15,518 nt of DNA from JACJXF01 sp964349045 (GCA_964349045.1 CAYGFI010000112.1:1-15518), one strand, 5' to 3'. Positions 1 through 8,167 are shown, numbered from the stretch's first letter. The notes: generated from the sequence alone by a model not told the origin. Made by a program: numbers and translations.

Positions 1-10
1 AAATTATTTA

Positions 11-50
11 GTCGAACTGAACCTGAGCTTGTCGAAGGAATATTCCCCAC
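11..50. repeat. REP-like short repeat at window start
   Basis: The segment has the form gtcgaactgaacctgagctt followed by gtcgaagg. It resembles the widespread short intergenic repeat of the 'tcgacaggctcagcctgac' type, with two gtcgaa words near its ends. It lies upstream of the DUF5916 gene in non-coding DNA. Identity as a repeat family is recalled knowledge; only one copy is seen here. Confidence 0.4.
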
Positions 51-150
51 TGTTTACTGTGAATTAATGAAAGAACGAATAGATACACCGTCAGCACTGG
101 TGCGAGGAAATTAATTTCTTTTTCCTATTTTCGAATCCTCATACTCAACG

Positions 151-2328
151 ATGTTCAGCCCTAAACGATTCCTGCTCTCTGCCATCTTCTTTTTTTTCGG
201 GGGAATATTGCTTTATTCCCAGGATAAGGGTGTGAACCGTGATAAATACCGTATTCATATATCACGTACCAGCGATATAATGAAGACAGACGGAGTGCTT
301 GATGAGAAATCCTGGCAGGAATCAGAGGTAGCTGAGAATTTCATACGTGTGACACCGGTTGATACAGGTTTTGCAATTTCACAAACAACTGTTATGATCA
401 CTTATGATAAATCAAATATATATGTCGGGGCTGTCTGCTTCGATCCCTTACCCGGAAAAAGACCTGTGGAATCTCTGCGCAGGGATTTTGAGTTTCTCAA
501 AAATGATAATTTCAGGATACATCTCGATACCTATAATAACCAGACGAACGGATATGCCTTCAGCGTCTCTGCAGCGGGCGCCCAGGCTGACGGGGTGATT
601 AACAACGGATCCCAGTCAAGCTTTACCTGGGATACAAAATGGAAATCTGCCGTGAAGAGTTACGACGATCGCTGGGTGGCTGAAATGTCCATCCCTTTTC
701 GCAGCCTTCGCTATTTCGGGGGAGAGACTGAATGGGGCGTTAACTTTGGCCGGCTGGATCTTAAAACAAACGAAAAATCAGCATGGGCTCCTGTTCCGCG
801 TCAGTTTCCTCATAACTCCCTCCCACACGCTGGAACGCTGATGTGGGATAAGCCTCTTGATAAAGCAGGATTACGTTTATCCTTTATCCCTTATGCCACT
901 TCAACAGTCATAAAAAATACTGAAACCGGTGAATCTGCAAAATGGAAATGGAATGCAGGCATTGATGCCAAATTGATATTATCAACCTCACTGAACTTAG
1001 ACCTGACAGTAAATCCTGATTATTCACAGGTAGAGGAAGACAGGCAGCAGACTAATCTCGACCGCTTTGAATTGTTTTATCCTGAAAGACGGCAGTTTTT
1101 TCTTGAGAACAGTGACCTGTTTTCTAATCTCGGGAACAGTCAGGCACAGCCTTTCTTTTCAAGGCGCATAGGACTTAATGTACCTGTAAATTACGGCGGA
1201 AGACTCACCGGAAGGTTTGGCAATAAATGGAGGGTAGGGATGATGGATATGCAGTCGGGATCAGAAGGCGAAATCCCTTCCGGTAATTATGCGGTCGCTG
1301 TTCTTCAGCGTGAGATATTCAGCCGCTCCAGCATTGTCGGATTCCTTGTGAATAAAGAGATCACCGGATCATACAATGATTCTGCGTTAACCGTGCATCC
1401 TTACAACAGGGTGGCAGGCCTTGAATATAATTTCGCCAACGCGGATAACCGCTGGCAGGGCAAGACATTCTATCATCAGTCATTTTATCCGGGGGCGGGT
1501 AAAGATGCTGCTGCTGTTTCCGGAAATATCAGCTATTCCTCACAGTACCTGAAAGCCGGCATCGATCAGTCGTGGATAGGATCGGATTATATTGCCGAAG
1601 CGGGTTATATCAGGAGGACAGGTATCTATGAGATCACACCGTCTGTCAGCTACCTGTTTTATCCATCAGGGTCGGAAAGGGTCATCAGTCATGGTCCCGG
1701 CGCCAGCTTCAATTCGATCTTCGATCCTTTATTCAATCTTACGGACCGGTTAACAAAGCTTTCATACACTATCGGATGGCAGAATAAAAGCGAGTTGTCC
1801 GCCAGCATGGAAGAACAATTCGTTAAGCTCAGCCTTGCTTTTGATCCTACCAATACCGGGGGAGAGAAACTTGCCGCAGGTGAGCAGTTTCACTGGAAAA
1901 GCTTCCGTGCAGGATTTACTTCAGATGCGCGCAGATTATTCAATTACACCCTGAATGCAGGCTACGGCGGTTACTATAACGGAAACCGCTGGAACGTAAA
2001 CGGACTGATGAACTACCGGGTACAGCCCTATGGCAGCCTCGGAATGACGATGAGTTATAACAACATCACATTACCCGGGCCTTACAACAGTGCGAAGCTG
2101 ATCCTTGTGGGTCCCACGCTGGATATAACCTTCACGGATAAAATATTCCTTACCACATTCGTCCAGTACAACAACCAGATCGATAACCTGAATATGAATA
2201 TCCGCTTCCAGTGGCGCTTTGCACCGGTGTCGGATCTGTTTATTGTGTACACAGGGAATTCCTACACGGAAAATTTTGTGAATAAGAACCGGGGATTAAC
2301 CCTTAAGCTGTCATACTGGTTTAACTAA
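151..2328 (+). CDS. DUF5916 domain protein with N-terminal CBM9-like domain, exported
   Basis: A 725-aa protein with an N-terminal signal peptide (residues about 1-24, hydrophobic stretch LLSAIFFFFGGILLYSQ). Residues about 33-215 match the family-9 carbohydrate-binding-like fold: DGVLDEKSWQES near the start, an NIYVGAVCFDP strand and FRIHLDTYNNQTNGYAFSVS. The rest is DUF5916, with its hallmark NPDYSQVEEDRQQTNLDRFE followed by FYPERRQFFLEN and PFFSRRIGL. The C-terminal half has alternating strands and ends LKLSYWFN, as in an outer-membrane beta-barrel. Length is normal for the family. The family's biochemical function is unknown; a surface or outer-membrane role in binding glycans or peptides is inferred from domain content. 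The start has no clear Shine-Dalgarno, which is usual for Bacteroidota, and the signal peptide begins directly at this Met. It appears monocistronic: the next gene is over 1 kb away and on the other strand. Confidence 0.88.
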   Translation: MFSPKRFLLSAIFFFFGGILLYSQDKGVNRDKYRIHISRTSDIMKTDGVLDEKSWQESEVAENFIRVTPVDTGFAISQTTVMITYDKSNIYVGAVCFDPLPGKRPVESLRRDFEFLKNDNFRIHLDTYNNQTNGYAFSVSAAGAQADGVINNGSQSSFTWDTKWKSAVKSYDDRWVAEMSIPFRSLRYFGGETEWGVNFGRLDLKTNEKSAWAPVPRQFPHNSLPHAGTLMWDKPLDKAGLRLSFIPYATSTVIKNTETGESAKWKWNAGIDAKLILSTSLNLDLTVNPDYSQVEEDRQQTNLDRFELFYPERRQFFLENSDLFSNLGNSQAQPFFSRRIGLNVPVNYGGRLTGRFGNKWRVGMMDMQSGSEGEIPSGNYAVAVLQREIFSRSSIVGFLVNKEITGSYNDSALTVHPYNRVAGLEYNFANADNRWQGKTFYHQSFYPGAGKDAAAVSGNISYSSQYLKAGIDQSWIGSDYIAEAGYIRRTGIYEITPSVSYLFYPSGSERVISHGPGASFNSIFDPLFNLTDRLTKLSYTIGWQNKSELSASMEEQFVKLSLAFDPTNTGGEKLAAGEQFHWKSFRAGFTSDARRLFNYTLNAGYGGYYNGNRWNVNGLMNYRVQPYGSLGMTMSYNNITLPGPYNSAKLILVGPTLDITFTDKIFLTTFVQYNNQIDNLNMNIRFQWRFAPVSDLFIVYTGNSYTENFVNKNRGLTLKLSYWFN

Positions 2329-2510
2329 GTTTATATTTATGTGGATTATAATTATTCCATAAGCTTTTGCAAATCCTTATAATATAGGTATACGGATGAT
2401 CTATGCTTTTTCTCTGGTCATTTTTCACTCTCATCAAAATAAAAAATGATTCATGGTAAAGGTCTTCGAAAATACAGCTGCCGCCCAGGCCTCTCCCTTT
2501 ACAATATTTA

Positions 2511-2556
2511 TTGTCATTCCGAATGAAGCGAAGTGGAATGAGGAATCTTTTTTATT
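2511..2556. repeat. REP-like hairpin repeat, possible terminator
   Basis: CATTCC (2515-2520) and GGAATG (2535-2540) form an inverted repeat around GAATGAAGCGAAGT, followed by aggaatc and a T-run. This is the familiar 'cattccgaatgaagcgaagtggaatg' type of interspersed repeat. The T-run downstream would let it serve as a transcription terminator in the plus direction, but it lies about 190 bp after the DUF5916 stop. Confidence 0.5.
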
Positions 2557-2806
2557 AAGCTTTCCGGTAAAGCAATTCTTTGCTGCACTTCGTGTGCTTT
2601 GCTTTTTTATTTTCTCGCTTTTGTGACATAAATCTTAAGCATGCTGTTTATGATATCCGCAGGGTTGGCCAGTACATGTTCTGGAAAAATGATGCAAGAC
2701 TAAAAGGATATATCGGTCCATATTTAAAAAGGATGAATCAAAACCAGAAAAGAAAGCTGAGTCAAAAGGAAGCCTAAAACGCATATAAATTATGGAGGAA
2801 GTTACC

Positions 2807-3053
2807 AATTGACACGGATAAACTTTAATTGACGCGGGTAAATTCAAATTGACAGGGGTAAATTCCAATTGACGGGGGTAAATTTCAATTGACACGAGGA
2901 AAATTCCAATTGACAGGAGTAAATTTCAATTGTTAGGGGTTAAATTTCAATTGACACGGGCAAAATTTCAATTGACATGGGTAAATTTTAATTAACACGA
3001 GGAAAATTCCAATTGACATGGAGAAAATTTCAATTGATATGGGGTAAAAATCA
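2807..3053. repeat. Tandem array of twelve 20-21 bp repeats
   Basis: Twelve units start with AATT at 2807, 2827, 2847, 2867, 2887, 2908, 2928, 2949, 2970, 2990, 3011 and 3032. The consensus is AATTGACACGGGTAAATTYC. Units differ by a few bases, and spacing alternates between 20 and 21 bp. Each junction forms the small palindrome AATTYCAATT, and TTGACA-like words recur in each unit. There are no unique spacers, so this is not a CRISPR array. It lies about 300 bp beyond the hipA stop. Function is unknown; a minisatellite, a protein-binding array or a mobile-element remnant are all possible. Confidence 0.9.
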
Positions 3054-3357
3054 TAAGGTATTCCTTAAATGAAATTTTTCAAATCCCGACTCTAAAAAAG
3101 GATTTAATCTATCGATGTTTTGGCTCTGAAACAACCCACTCCCATAACCCCACTTTCTCCTGCCGTGGATGCTTGTCTCGTGCCGGGGAAAGCAAAGGAT
3201 AGGAGCCTTGCAAATTAATAATTATAAATAAAACATAGGTATTAAAATAATTGCCTGAAAGGAAACCTATTCGCACAAGATAATTTAATAATCTTTCCAA
3301 TAACCATATCATTCACCCTAATAATCTAACTTCCTTTACGCAGAGAGTTGTGAATCT

Positions 3358-4659
3358 TTAGAATGTATTCAAATTGCCACCAATCATTTCTTTTAAATCA
3401 TTTCTTACTTCGGCTTGTTCAGAATATTTTTTCCATAATTTCACTTTGGAATTAATATCTTCAATAATTTTCACGCCTCTTTTGATATTATTATCTTTAG
3501 CTATAGTCATCATATCCTCTTTGGTTATTTTAAGTCTTTTTCCATTAACACTTAAAGTTTGTTTACTTACCCAATGATTGGTCGGGTCGAAAGAAAAGCA
3601 TAAATCGTATGCTGGAGCCAGTCTCCAATTCTCATCTTTTTTGAAAATGAAAGAAAAATTCTTTGTATGGTCATCGTAATTGGTAGCCAATACATTAAAT
3701 ACCATTCTTCGAAACATTTGCTCAGCTTCAGGATATGTCAATCGTAATAACCGCATGGTTTGAAAAACTTGTTCATAACTGTATCCATACATGTCATTAA
3801 AATCATAATGCTGTAAACCACATAGAGATTGGATATGATGTTTGACATTGCCTTCTCTGTCAAAACGTTTGGTCATGAAATGTGCTCTTCCATTTTCTTC
3901 CAGCAAACGACATTCACTTATTTCAATTTCACAGTCTGTTGCCATCAGGTAATATGCATATTCTACCCGACCCCAGCCTGAACTCTCGCCAAATTGTTCC
4001 CCACTTACCCCGTCAAGTTTGAGCAACCAATGTTCGAAATCTTTGGGGGCATTTCCCTGTCCGGATCTAACTGCTTTGGTTTTTGGGTTATATGCAATGA
4101 CAGCCTTAGGACGTGCTCCTCCAGCTGAAGTTCCTGTTTTTAATATTTCCATCATTGCTTTTTCCTCATTCTCATTCAAGTTGGTTAAAAAAGCTTCTCG
4201 TTCATTAAGCATTTTTTTTGAAACTTCAACCAAACTGTTTAGCTCTAATGGAAAACTTTTTGTTCCTGTATTGAATTGTGCTGGTTCAAATTCTAATGCG
4301 CCTATTCCTCTCGTGCCGATAAAGCACAATTTCTCCACTGGATTCATACTATTTTCCGGTCGTCCTTGTTGAGCTAACCAGATATTAATCAGCTTATTTC
4401 CGTACTTGTCCGGTAAAACATCAGACAATAATCCAGGTAAACCCTTGAAGGTATCTTCTGTTTCACTTCTTCCTTTTCGTAGTTCAGGAAAACTATAAAT
4501 TACAGAACCTTGAGCAATTGGTATTTTGATAGGTGATAAATCCCAACCTTTTTGAATAAACTTTGAGTCGTATTGAAAATATCCCAACTGCTGCGATTCA
4601 TCCCAGCGAATGGCTCCTGCCAATTCACCCCATATCTTAACTTCTGCTACATCTACCAT
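3358..4659 (-). CDS. hipA: HipA-family serine/threonine kinase toxin
   Basis: A 433-aa HipA protein, similar in length to E. coli HipA. Known HipA proteins phosphorylate translation factors or aminoacyl-tRNA synthetases (GltX in E. coli), causing growth arrest. The N-terminal subdomain (about 1-125) includes FKGLPGLLSDVLPDKYGN. The glycine-rich loop is GTSAGGARPKA (176-186), where S178 lines up with the inhibitory autophosphorylation site Ser150 of E. coli HipA. The nucleotide-contact lysine motif is HWLLKL (K214). The catalytic loop is NYDDHTKN, with D329 and N334 as likely equivalents of D309 and N314. The metal-binding DFG-like motif is APAYDLCF (D352). All key residues are present, so the kinase is predicted active. 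The start codon overlaps the hipB stop by 7 nt (ATGGTAG), which implies translational coupling. The real target in this organism is not known. Confidence 0.93.
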   Translation of the reverse strand: MVDVAEVKIWGELAGAIRWDESQQLGYFQYDSKFIQKGWDLSPIKIPIAQGSVIYSFPELRKGRSETEDTFKGLPGLLSDVLPDKYGNKLINIWLAQQGRPENSMNPVEKLCFIGTRGIGALEFEPAQFNTGTKSFPLELNSLVEVSKKMLNEREAFLTNLNENEEKAMMEILKTGTSAGGARPKAVIAYNPKTKAVRSGQGNAPKDFEHWLLKLDGVSGEQFGESSGWGRVEYAYYLMATDCEIEISECRLLEENGRAHFMTKRFDREGNVKHHIQSLCGLQHYDFNDMYGYSYEQVFQTMRLLRLTYPEAEQMFRRMVFNVLATNYDDHTKNFSFIFKKDENWRLAPAYDLCFSFDPTNHWVSKQTLSVNGKRLKITKEDMMTIAKDNNIKRGVKIIEDINSKVKLWKKYSEQAEVRNDLKEMIGGNLNTF

Positions 4660-5027
4660 CCTATATCTTTTTTGCCAACATTGTTCTCTTTTCTGGGCGA
4701 AGCTTGTTTTCTCTGTTTTTTCTTAAGCTTAGCGTATTCAATTGGACTGATTTGGTCCTGTACTTTAAATACACTCATGATATATAACAAATTAAGGACT
4801 CTCAATACTTGAATAAGACTATCTATCTTTACTTTTTCTCCTCTTTCCAGCAAGCTTAATGTAGAACGACTTATTCCTGCAGCTGCTGCCACCTGGTCTT
4901 GCGATTTATTTTGATTTAAGCGATTTGATTGAATAAAATTCCCAATGGTTTCCATTAAAGATTTATCTGACTTCGCATTCCATTCTTCGTATGATTTATC
5001 ATTCATATCGACAGTTTTTATTTTCAT
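4653..5027 (-). CDS. hipB: HipB-type XRE-family antitoxin/repressor
   Basis: A 124-aa protein with an XRE/Cro helix-turn-helix at residues about 28-90 (NKSQDQVAAAAGISRSTLSLLERG, shown in part: helices SQDQVAAAAG and SRSTLSLLERGEK). A 27-residue N-terminal extension precedes it. A basic C-terminal tail rich in K and R (about 100-124) resembles the flexible tail of other HipB proteins. It is the first gene of the operon and immediately precedes hipA; HipB proteins neutralise HipA and repress their own promoter. An alternative start at Met8 is possible, because the predicted promoter leaves only a short leader before Met1. Confidence in function is high from domain plus partner; the start is less certain. 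Confidence 0.9.
   Translation of the reverse strand: MKIKTVDMNDKSYEEWNAKSDKSLMETIGNFIQSNRLNQNKSQDQVAAAAGISRSTLSLLERGEKVKIDSLIQVLRVLNLLYIMSVFKVQDQISPIEYAKLKKKQRKQASPRKENNVGKKDIGW
4991..5002. promoter_or_regulatory. Candidate HipB operator, inner site inside hipB
   Basis: ATGATTTATCAT has the same arms as the outer site, again preceded by tcgt and followed by tcat. It falls in codons 9-13 of hipB, exactly 90 bp from the outer site. The pair would bracket the promoter. Role inferred. Confidence 0.45.
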
Positions 5028-5044
5028 TTGAATGTTATTTCATG

Positions 5045-5072
5045 CAAATATACAAATAATTCAGAAAAACAA
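5045..5072 (-). promoter_or_regulatory. hipBA promoter, Bacteroidota type
   Basis: Read on the minus strand, TATATTTG (plus 5045-5052) fits the TAnnTTTG -7 box. A TTG (plus 5070-5072) lies 17 bp upstream as the -33 element. The -7 box is 17 bp from the hipB ATG, giving a very short leader. Confidence 0.6.
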
Positions 5073-5080
5073 TATGTCGT

Positions 5081-5092
5081 ATGATAAATCAT
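5081..5092. promoter_or_regulatory. Candidate HipB operator, outer site
   Basis: ATGATAAATCAT is a palindrome with 5-bp arms and a 2-bp centre, preceded by tcgt and followed by gcat. It sits just upstream of the -33 element of hipB. A second copy of the same palindrome is at 4991-5002. Binding by HipB is inferred. Confidence 0.5.
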
Positions 5093-5762
5093 GCATTGTA
5101 AGCGAAAAACTAATTATTTGGAAATCGGTATGCAAACCGGGATTGGTTTTTATACTATGAAAGATTTAAAAAAACTAAACGATAATGTTTTTAAAGACTT
5201 GCCTTTTCAGGCCAGGGTAATTGCAGATTATCCCCCATACTTTTACTATAAACCTGCTATTTCAGCAAGCTTTAATAAATTCAGCTTTGGCCTCCAGGCA
5301 GCTTTTTATTCAACAGGTTCAAGAATATCATCCAAAGATTACTCCGGTGAGTATCTTTTTAATATAAAGACAAAATGCATTGCCCCCGGTGCGTATATCG
5401 ACTTATTGCTATTTACTTTCCCTGACAACTATAAGTTATCTCTGTTTTCCGAGGGAGGTATTGCATTTTCAGGTTTAGATTTAAAGGAGCATCTAACAGT
5501 GGGTGAACAGGAAATTTCAAATTCAGATTATTCTTTCAAATCGCAAAATTATTATTTTGAACCTGGTGTAAAGTTCAGGCGCAGCATATATAAGTCTGTA
5601 AGCCTGGAGCTGAATGCAGGCTATTTCTTTCAATTTGGCAAAAAAGCTTTTGAAACAGATAAAAGAGAGATACTTAGTACCGGGAACACTGCTATCCGGC
5701 CAGGCTGGAATGGCTTAAGAATCGGGATATCGGTTTTACTTACAATGTCTGTAAAAAATTGA
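5091..5762 (+). pseudogene. Outer-membrane beta-barrel protein, probably 5'-truncated
   Basis: The 223-residue frame looks like a Bacteroidota porin-family/PorT-like outer-membrane barrel. It has alternating amphipathic strands (KFSFGLQAAFYST, YKLSLFSEGGIAF, SVSLELNAGYFFQFG), a PGAYIDLLL turn and a final strand NGLRIGISVLL. It lacks the signal peptide such a protein needs. The first ATG (5091) lies inside the palindrome near the hipB promoter, with a stop codon just upstream (5085-5087), and no ribosome-binding site is seen. The frame becomes barrel-like at once (LEIGMQTGIGFYT), as if it were the middle of a mature protein. The likely explanation is that the 5' end, with signal peptide and promoter, was lost when the hipBA segment became adjacent. 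Alternatively a short product from 5130 may be made. Exact family not identified. Confidence 0.6.
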
Positions 5763-5774
5763 TAAAGGCATTAT

Positions 5775-5806
5775 CTGAGGTTAAGAAAACCTTTATTCAG
5801 GTGAAA
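5775..5806. terminator. Weak candidate bidirectional terminator
   Basis: AGGTT...AACCT, with short A- and T-rich flanks, lies between two convergent genes (barrel remnant on plus, aldo/keto reductase on minus). The stem is only about 5 bp, so this is tentative. Confidence 0.25.
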
Positions 5807-5820
5807 CTGACCCCTCATTT

Positions 5821-6768
5821 TCATTCCCACTCCGGAAACTGCGTGATATTCAAATCCAACGGTGAGATAGCCAGCATATCCTTCTCATCCAGCTCAAAAT
5901 CAAAAATATCCAGGTTTTCTGCCATATGGGCTTTTTGTGAGGTTCTCGGAATGGCAACAATGCCTCTCTGGTAATGCCATCGTAAGCTCACCTGGGCATT
6001 GGTTTTATTGTACTTTTTGCCAATGGCGGCAAGTACCGGATTTGTAAAAAGACCGTTACGTCCTTGTGCAAAAGGAGACCAGGCTTCCATTTGCACTTTA
6101 TTTTGTTTTAAAAATTCATACGAATTGGGTTGCTGAAAGAATGCGTGTGTTTCGATCTGGTTAACAGCCGGCCTGACTGTATTATTTGCAATCAGTTCAC
6201 TAATCTGTTCAGGTTCAAAATTACTTACACCGATCGCCCTGATCTTACCTTCCTTATAAAGTTCTTCCATTGCTTTCCAGGAACCTTTTACATCACCGCG
6301 GGGCCGGTGGATAAGGTACAGGTCCAGGTAATCCAGTCCCAGTTTGTTCAGGGAGGTTTCAAAGGCTTTTTTTGCTTTTTCATAACCCGAATCGTCAACC
6401 CAGACTTTTGAGGTTACAAATAGCTCTTTCCTTTTAATTCCGCTAACTTTTATGCCTGCTCCAACTGATTCTTCGTTGCCATAAACTGTGGCCGTATCAA
6501 GCAATCTATAGCCCAGGGAAATTGCGTCAGCAACGCACTTCTCGCCAACAGCTCCGTTAAGGTATAAGGTTCCGAATCCGAGAATTGGCATTTTTACACC
6601 ATTGTTAAGGGTGATATTTTTAATGCTATTTTCTTCAGGGTTCAGGTTAAGAGCACCAAATATTTTAGAAGTTCCAAAGCTTACAAACATGGCAGAAGCT
6701 GCAATCTTTGCACCGGTTTGTAAAAATTCGCGACGGTTTATTCCGTTTGGATTGTTTACTTTATTCAT
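5821..6768 (-). CDS. Aldo/keto reductase with Tat signal peptide
   Basis: A 315-aa protein. Residues 1-38 form a twin-arginine signal (NRREFLQTGAKIAASAMFVS), so it is probably folded with its cofactor in the cytoplasm and exported. The rest is a complete aldo/keto reductase (beta/alpha)8 barrel that reduces carbonyls with NAD(P)H. The catalytic tetrad is present: D91 and Y96 (LLDTATVYGNE), K121 (FVTSKVW) and H154 (YLIHRP). Family signatures include LGLDYLDLYLIH, GVSNF (180-184) and NQIE (203-206). The cofactor 2'-phosphate loop is at IPRTSQKAHMAEN (273-285). It resembles 2,5-diketo-gluconate reductase-like members, but the substrate cannot be deduced. It stands alone on the minus strand, convergent with the barrel remnant. 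No cofactor-loading partner is nearby. Confidence 0.9.
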   Translation of the reverse strand: MNKVNNPNGINRREFLQTGAKIAASAMFVSFGTSKIFGALNLNPEENSIKNITLNNGVKMPILGFGTLYLNGAVGEKCVADAISLGYRLLDTATVYGNEESVGAGIKVSGIKRKELFVTSKVWVDDSGYEKAKKAFETSLNKLGLDYLDLYLIHRPRGDVKGSWKAMEELYKEGKIRAIGVSNFEPEQISELIANNTVRPAVNQIETHAFFQQPNSYEFLKQNKVQMEAWSPFAQGRNGLFTNPVLAAIGKKYNKTNAQVSLRWHYQRGIVAIPRTSQKAHMAENLDIFDFELDEKDMLAISPLDLNITQFPEWE

Positions 6769-7218
6769 ATTGTTATTAATTGAGTATCGGTTTTCCTTAA
6801 TAAACGCTTTTATGTCGCAGAAAGTTTATTCTGCAATTTCTGGTATTGTCCACTTTTTTTCTCAGCCTGAATCCCTCTACCGGGGGATAGGGATTCTTTA
6901 TCCTCGCCATAATCGAATGCTCCCAGGTTTACGACATCCCATCCAACACAGGGTGAGGGGAATGAAGGGTGGGGCAAATTTAGTTGCAATATATTTTTAC
7001 CTCTCCTGAAAGTTATACTATTTATTTCTGAAACTCAAATTTCGAAAAACTACCATCAAAACTCAATCTGACAATATCCTTTACCTTGGGTAAAGCTGTT
7101 GTCCTGCACCTCCGATTTCACTCTCCGATATTAACAATTGCCTGTTTATAAATAATTGATTTTCAAATGAGGGTAATTCCCGAAAGTTTTTCGGAACTTT
7201 ATATAAATTCCATACAGT
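6769..7218. other. 450-bp intergenic stretch with two hairpins
   Basis: No gene is supported. GCAGAA (6817-6822) and TTCTGC (6829-6834) form a short inverted repeat about 50 bp upstream of the aldo/keto reductase start, in a position where an operator could lie. GAATCCCT (6869-6876) and AGGGATTC (6889-6896) form a perfect 8-bp stem with a 12-nt loop. Neither has a known identity. The right part runs into the possible left end of the decayed insertion sequence. Confidence 0.5.
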
Positions 7219-7814
7219 ATGATAGGTAAACTGGATAAATCACCTCAGTTGGATATATTCAGGGTGCCACTGAGGCATCATATCCGCGAGGATAATGAGC
7301 TGGTGCGGCTGGCCGGTAAGATCAAATGGGAACAGATCAGCCTGAGGCTGGAGGGGCATTACTCTCCCGATAAAGGCCGGAGAGCCATACCGGTACGTAA
7401 AATGGCAGGCCTTCTGATCTTAAAGTATATCTACGGTTGCAGTGATAACAGCATTCTCAGGCACTGGATCCAGGATCCCTGTATTCAGTATTTCTGCGGG
7501 GAGGTCTGGTTCAGTGAAAAGCCCTTAATGAATCGTTTCGACCTGGTAAGTTTCAGAAAGAGGATAGGGGAGAAGGGAATGAAGGTCATTTTTTACCCTG
7601 AGCTGCTTAGCACCCTGAACCGGATGAAGCATTCACGGGAGAAAGGCTTGCATATAGCGCATTCTCCATGGAATTTCATGGATTTCTTCCGGCATTTTCT
7701 CTTCCCGAAACTTACGGTAAACCATCAGTCAAAAGTTTAGATGTCCGGCTTTACCAGCCAATTACAGGAATAATCGTTTAACTTTGACAGATATGCAGGT
7801 TTCGGATAATTCCT
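7171..7814. mobile_element. Decayed IS5-family element, approximate limits
   Basis: The segment 7171-7186 (gggtaattcccgaaag) and the reverse complement of 7796-7814 (aggaattatccgaaacctg) share an AATT...CCGAAA core. This could be degenerate terminal inverted repeats flanking the transposase fragment. The match is imperfect and no target duplication was found, so the limits are tentative. Confidence 0.3.
7219..7740 (+). pseudogene. Truncated IS5-type transposase (N-terminal domain only)
   Basis: The 173-residue frame begins like complete IS5-family transposases (KLDKSPQLDIFRVPLRHHI). It carries the N-terminal transposase domain (DUF772-like) through RKMAGLLILKYIYGCSDNSI, HWIQDPCIQYFCGE and FRKRIGEKGM (residues about 1-135). 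Full-length relatives are roughly 400-500 aa, with a DDE catalytic domain after this point. Here the frame continues for only about 40 unrelated-looking residues (SREKGLHIAHSPWNFMDFF) and stops. No D, D or E catalytic motif is visible, so it cannot transpose by itself. It is read as the remnant of an internally deleted insertion sequence. Confidence 0.75.
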
Positions 7815-7894
7815 GCGTCAGTTTAGGACGCAGATTGATCTTAAAATAGTGGGAAAGTGATAAAAGTATTATTTTAAGGAATTACTTGTAAGAA

Positions 7895-7920
7895 TGTCGG
7901 CAGTTTTTTTATTGCCGGCA
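7895..7920. repeat. Hairpin with 8-bp stem
   Basis: TGTCGGCA (7895-7902) and TGCCGGCA (7913-7920) pair with one G-U wobble around a T-rich 10-nt loop. It lies beyond the transposase remnant. There is no downstream T-run, so it is not an obvious terminator. Confidence 0.4.
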
Positions 7921-8096
7921 TATTCTGGTGTTTATTCAGGACAAATTGCCCCCTCATTCCGGTTAATTTACTCACTGTTGAAGCCAATCTCCCCGAAGGG
8001 CAATCTTAGAACGGTATGCAATGAACGTGTTTAAAAAATCAAATTTATTCTTTTTTATTTTTTCGCATGGGTTCTCTCCCGATAGCACTATCCGAT

Positions 8097-8167
8097 GGGA
8101 TGTATGAACCGGTCGTCCGGGATAGCCTCTGCAAGGGTGCCAGCGGGCTGGAACCGGCAACCATCCC
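8097..8167. other. G+C-rich cloverleaf-like structured segment
   Basis: GGGATG (8097-8102) pairs with CATCCC (8162-8167). Inside are CCGG-tcgt-CCGG (8109-8120), CCT/AGG (8126-8136) and TGCCAG/CCGGCA (8138-8159). The last stem has an A-C mismatch on plus but a G-U wobble on minus. Just outside, GATAG-ca-CTATC is another small hairpin. It is not a tRNA: there is no T-loop motif and no proper anticodon stem. It could be a 5' leader structure of the sensor gene about 100 bp downstream, a small RNA on the minus strand, or chance pairing in mobile-element debris. Confidence 0.3.

Larger units (their letters stand above)
2329..3357. other. 1-kb non-coding stretch with repeats
   Basis: No convincing gene lies between the DUF5916 stop and the hipA stop. 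The stretch holds a REP-like hairpin (2511-2556) and a twelve-unit tandem array (2807-3053). The rest is AT-rich without recognisable content. A short open frame ending at 2777 has a lysine-rich, protein-like tail (FWKNDARLKGYIGPYLKRMN) but no start support and no family I recognise; it could be a fragment of a lost gene. Confidence 0.6.

Noticed and set aside
2580..2777. Small lysine-rich protein gene
   Set aside because: No ribosome-binding site, its 5' part overlaps low-complexity T-rich DNA, and no family is recognised; kept only as a possible fragment.
2635..2895. Minus-strand open frame through the repeats
   Set aside because: Its N-terminal sequence is just translation of the tandem repeats (repeated NL/IEIYP-type words), so not a real gene.
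2807..3053. CRISPR array
   Set aside because: Units are contiguous at 20-21 bp with no unique spacers, and no cas genes are present.
6869..6896. Factor-independent terminator
   Set aside because: A perfect 8-bp stem but no clear T-run after it in either direction and no gene ending nearby.
6602..7009. 135-aa plus-strand frame crossing the aldo/keto reductase start
   Set aside because: Antisense to the Tat signal region and runs into repeat-containing intergenic DNA; no family features.
7972..8160. 62-aa minus-strand protein
   Set aside because: Proline/arginine-rich composition reflects the G+C-rich segment; no start support or homology recognised.
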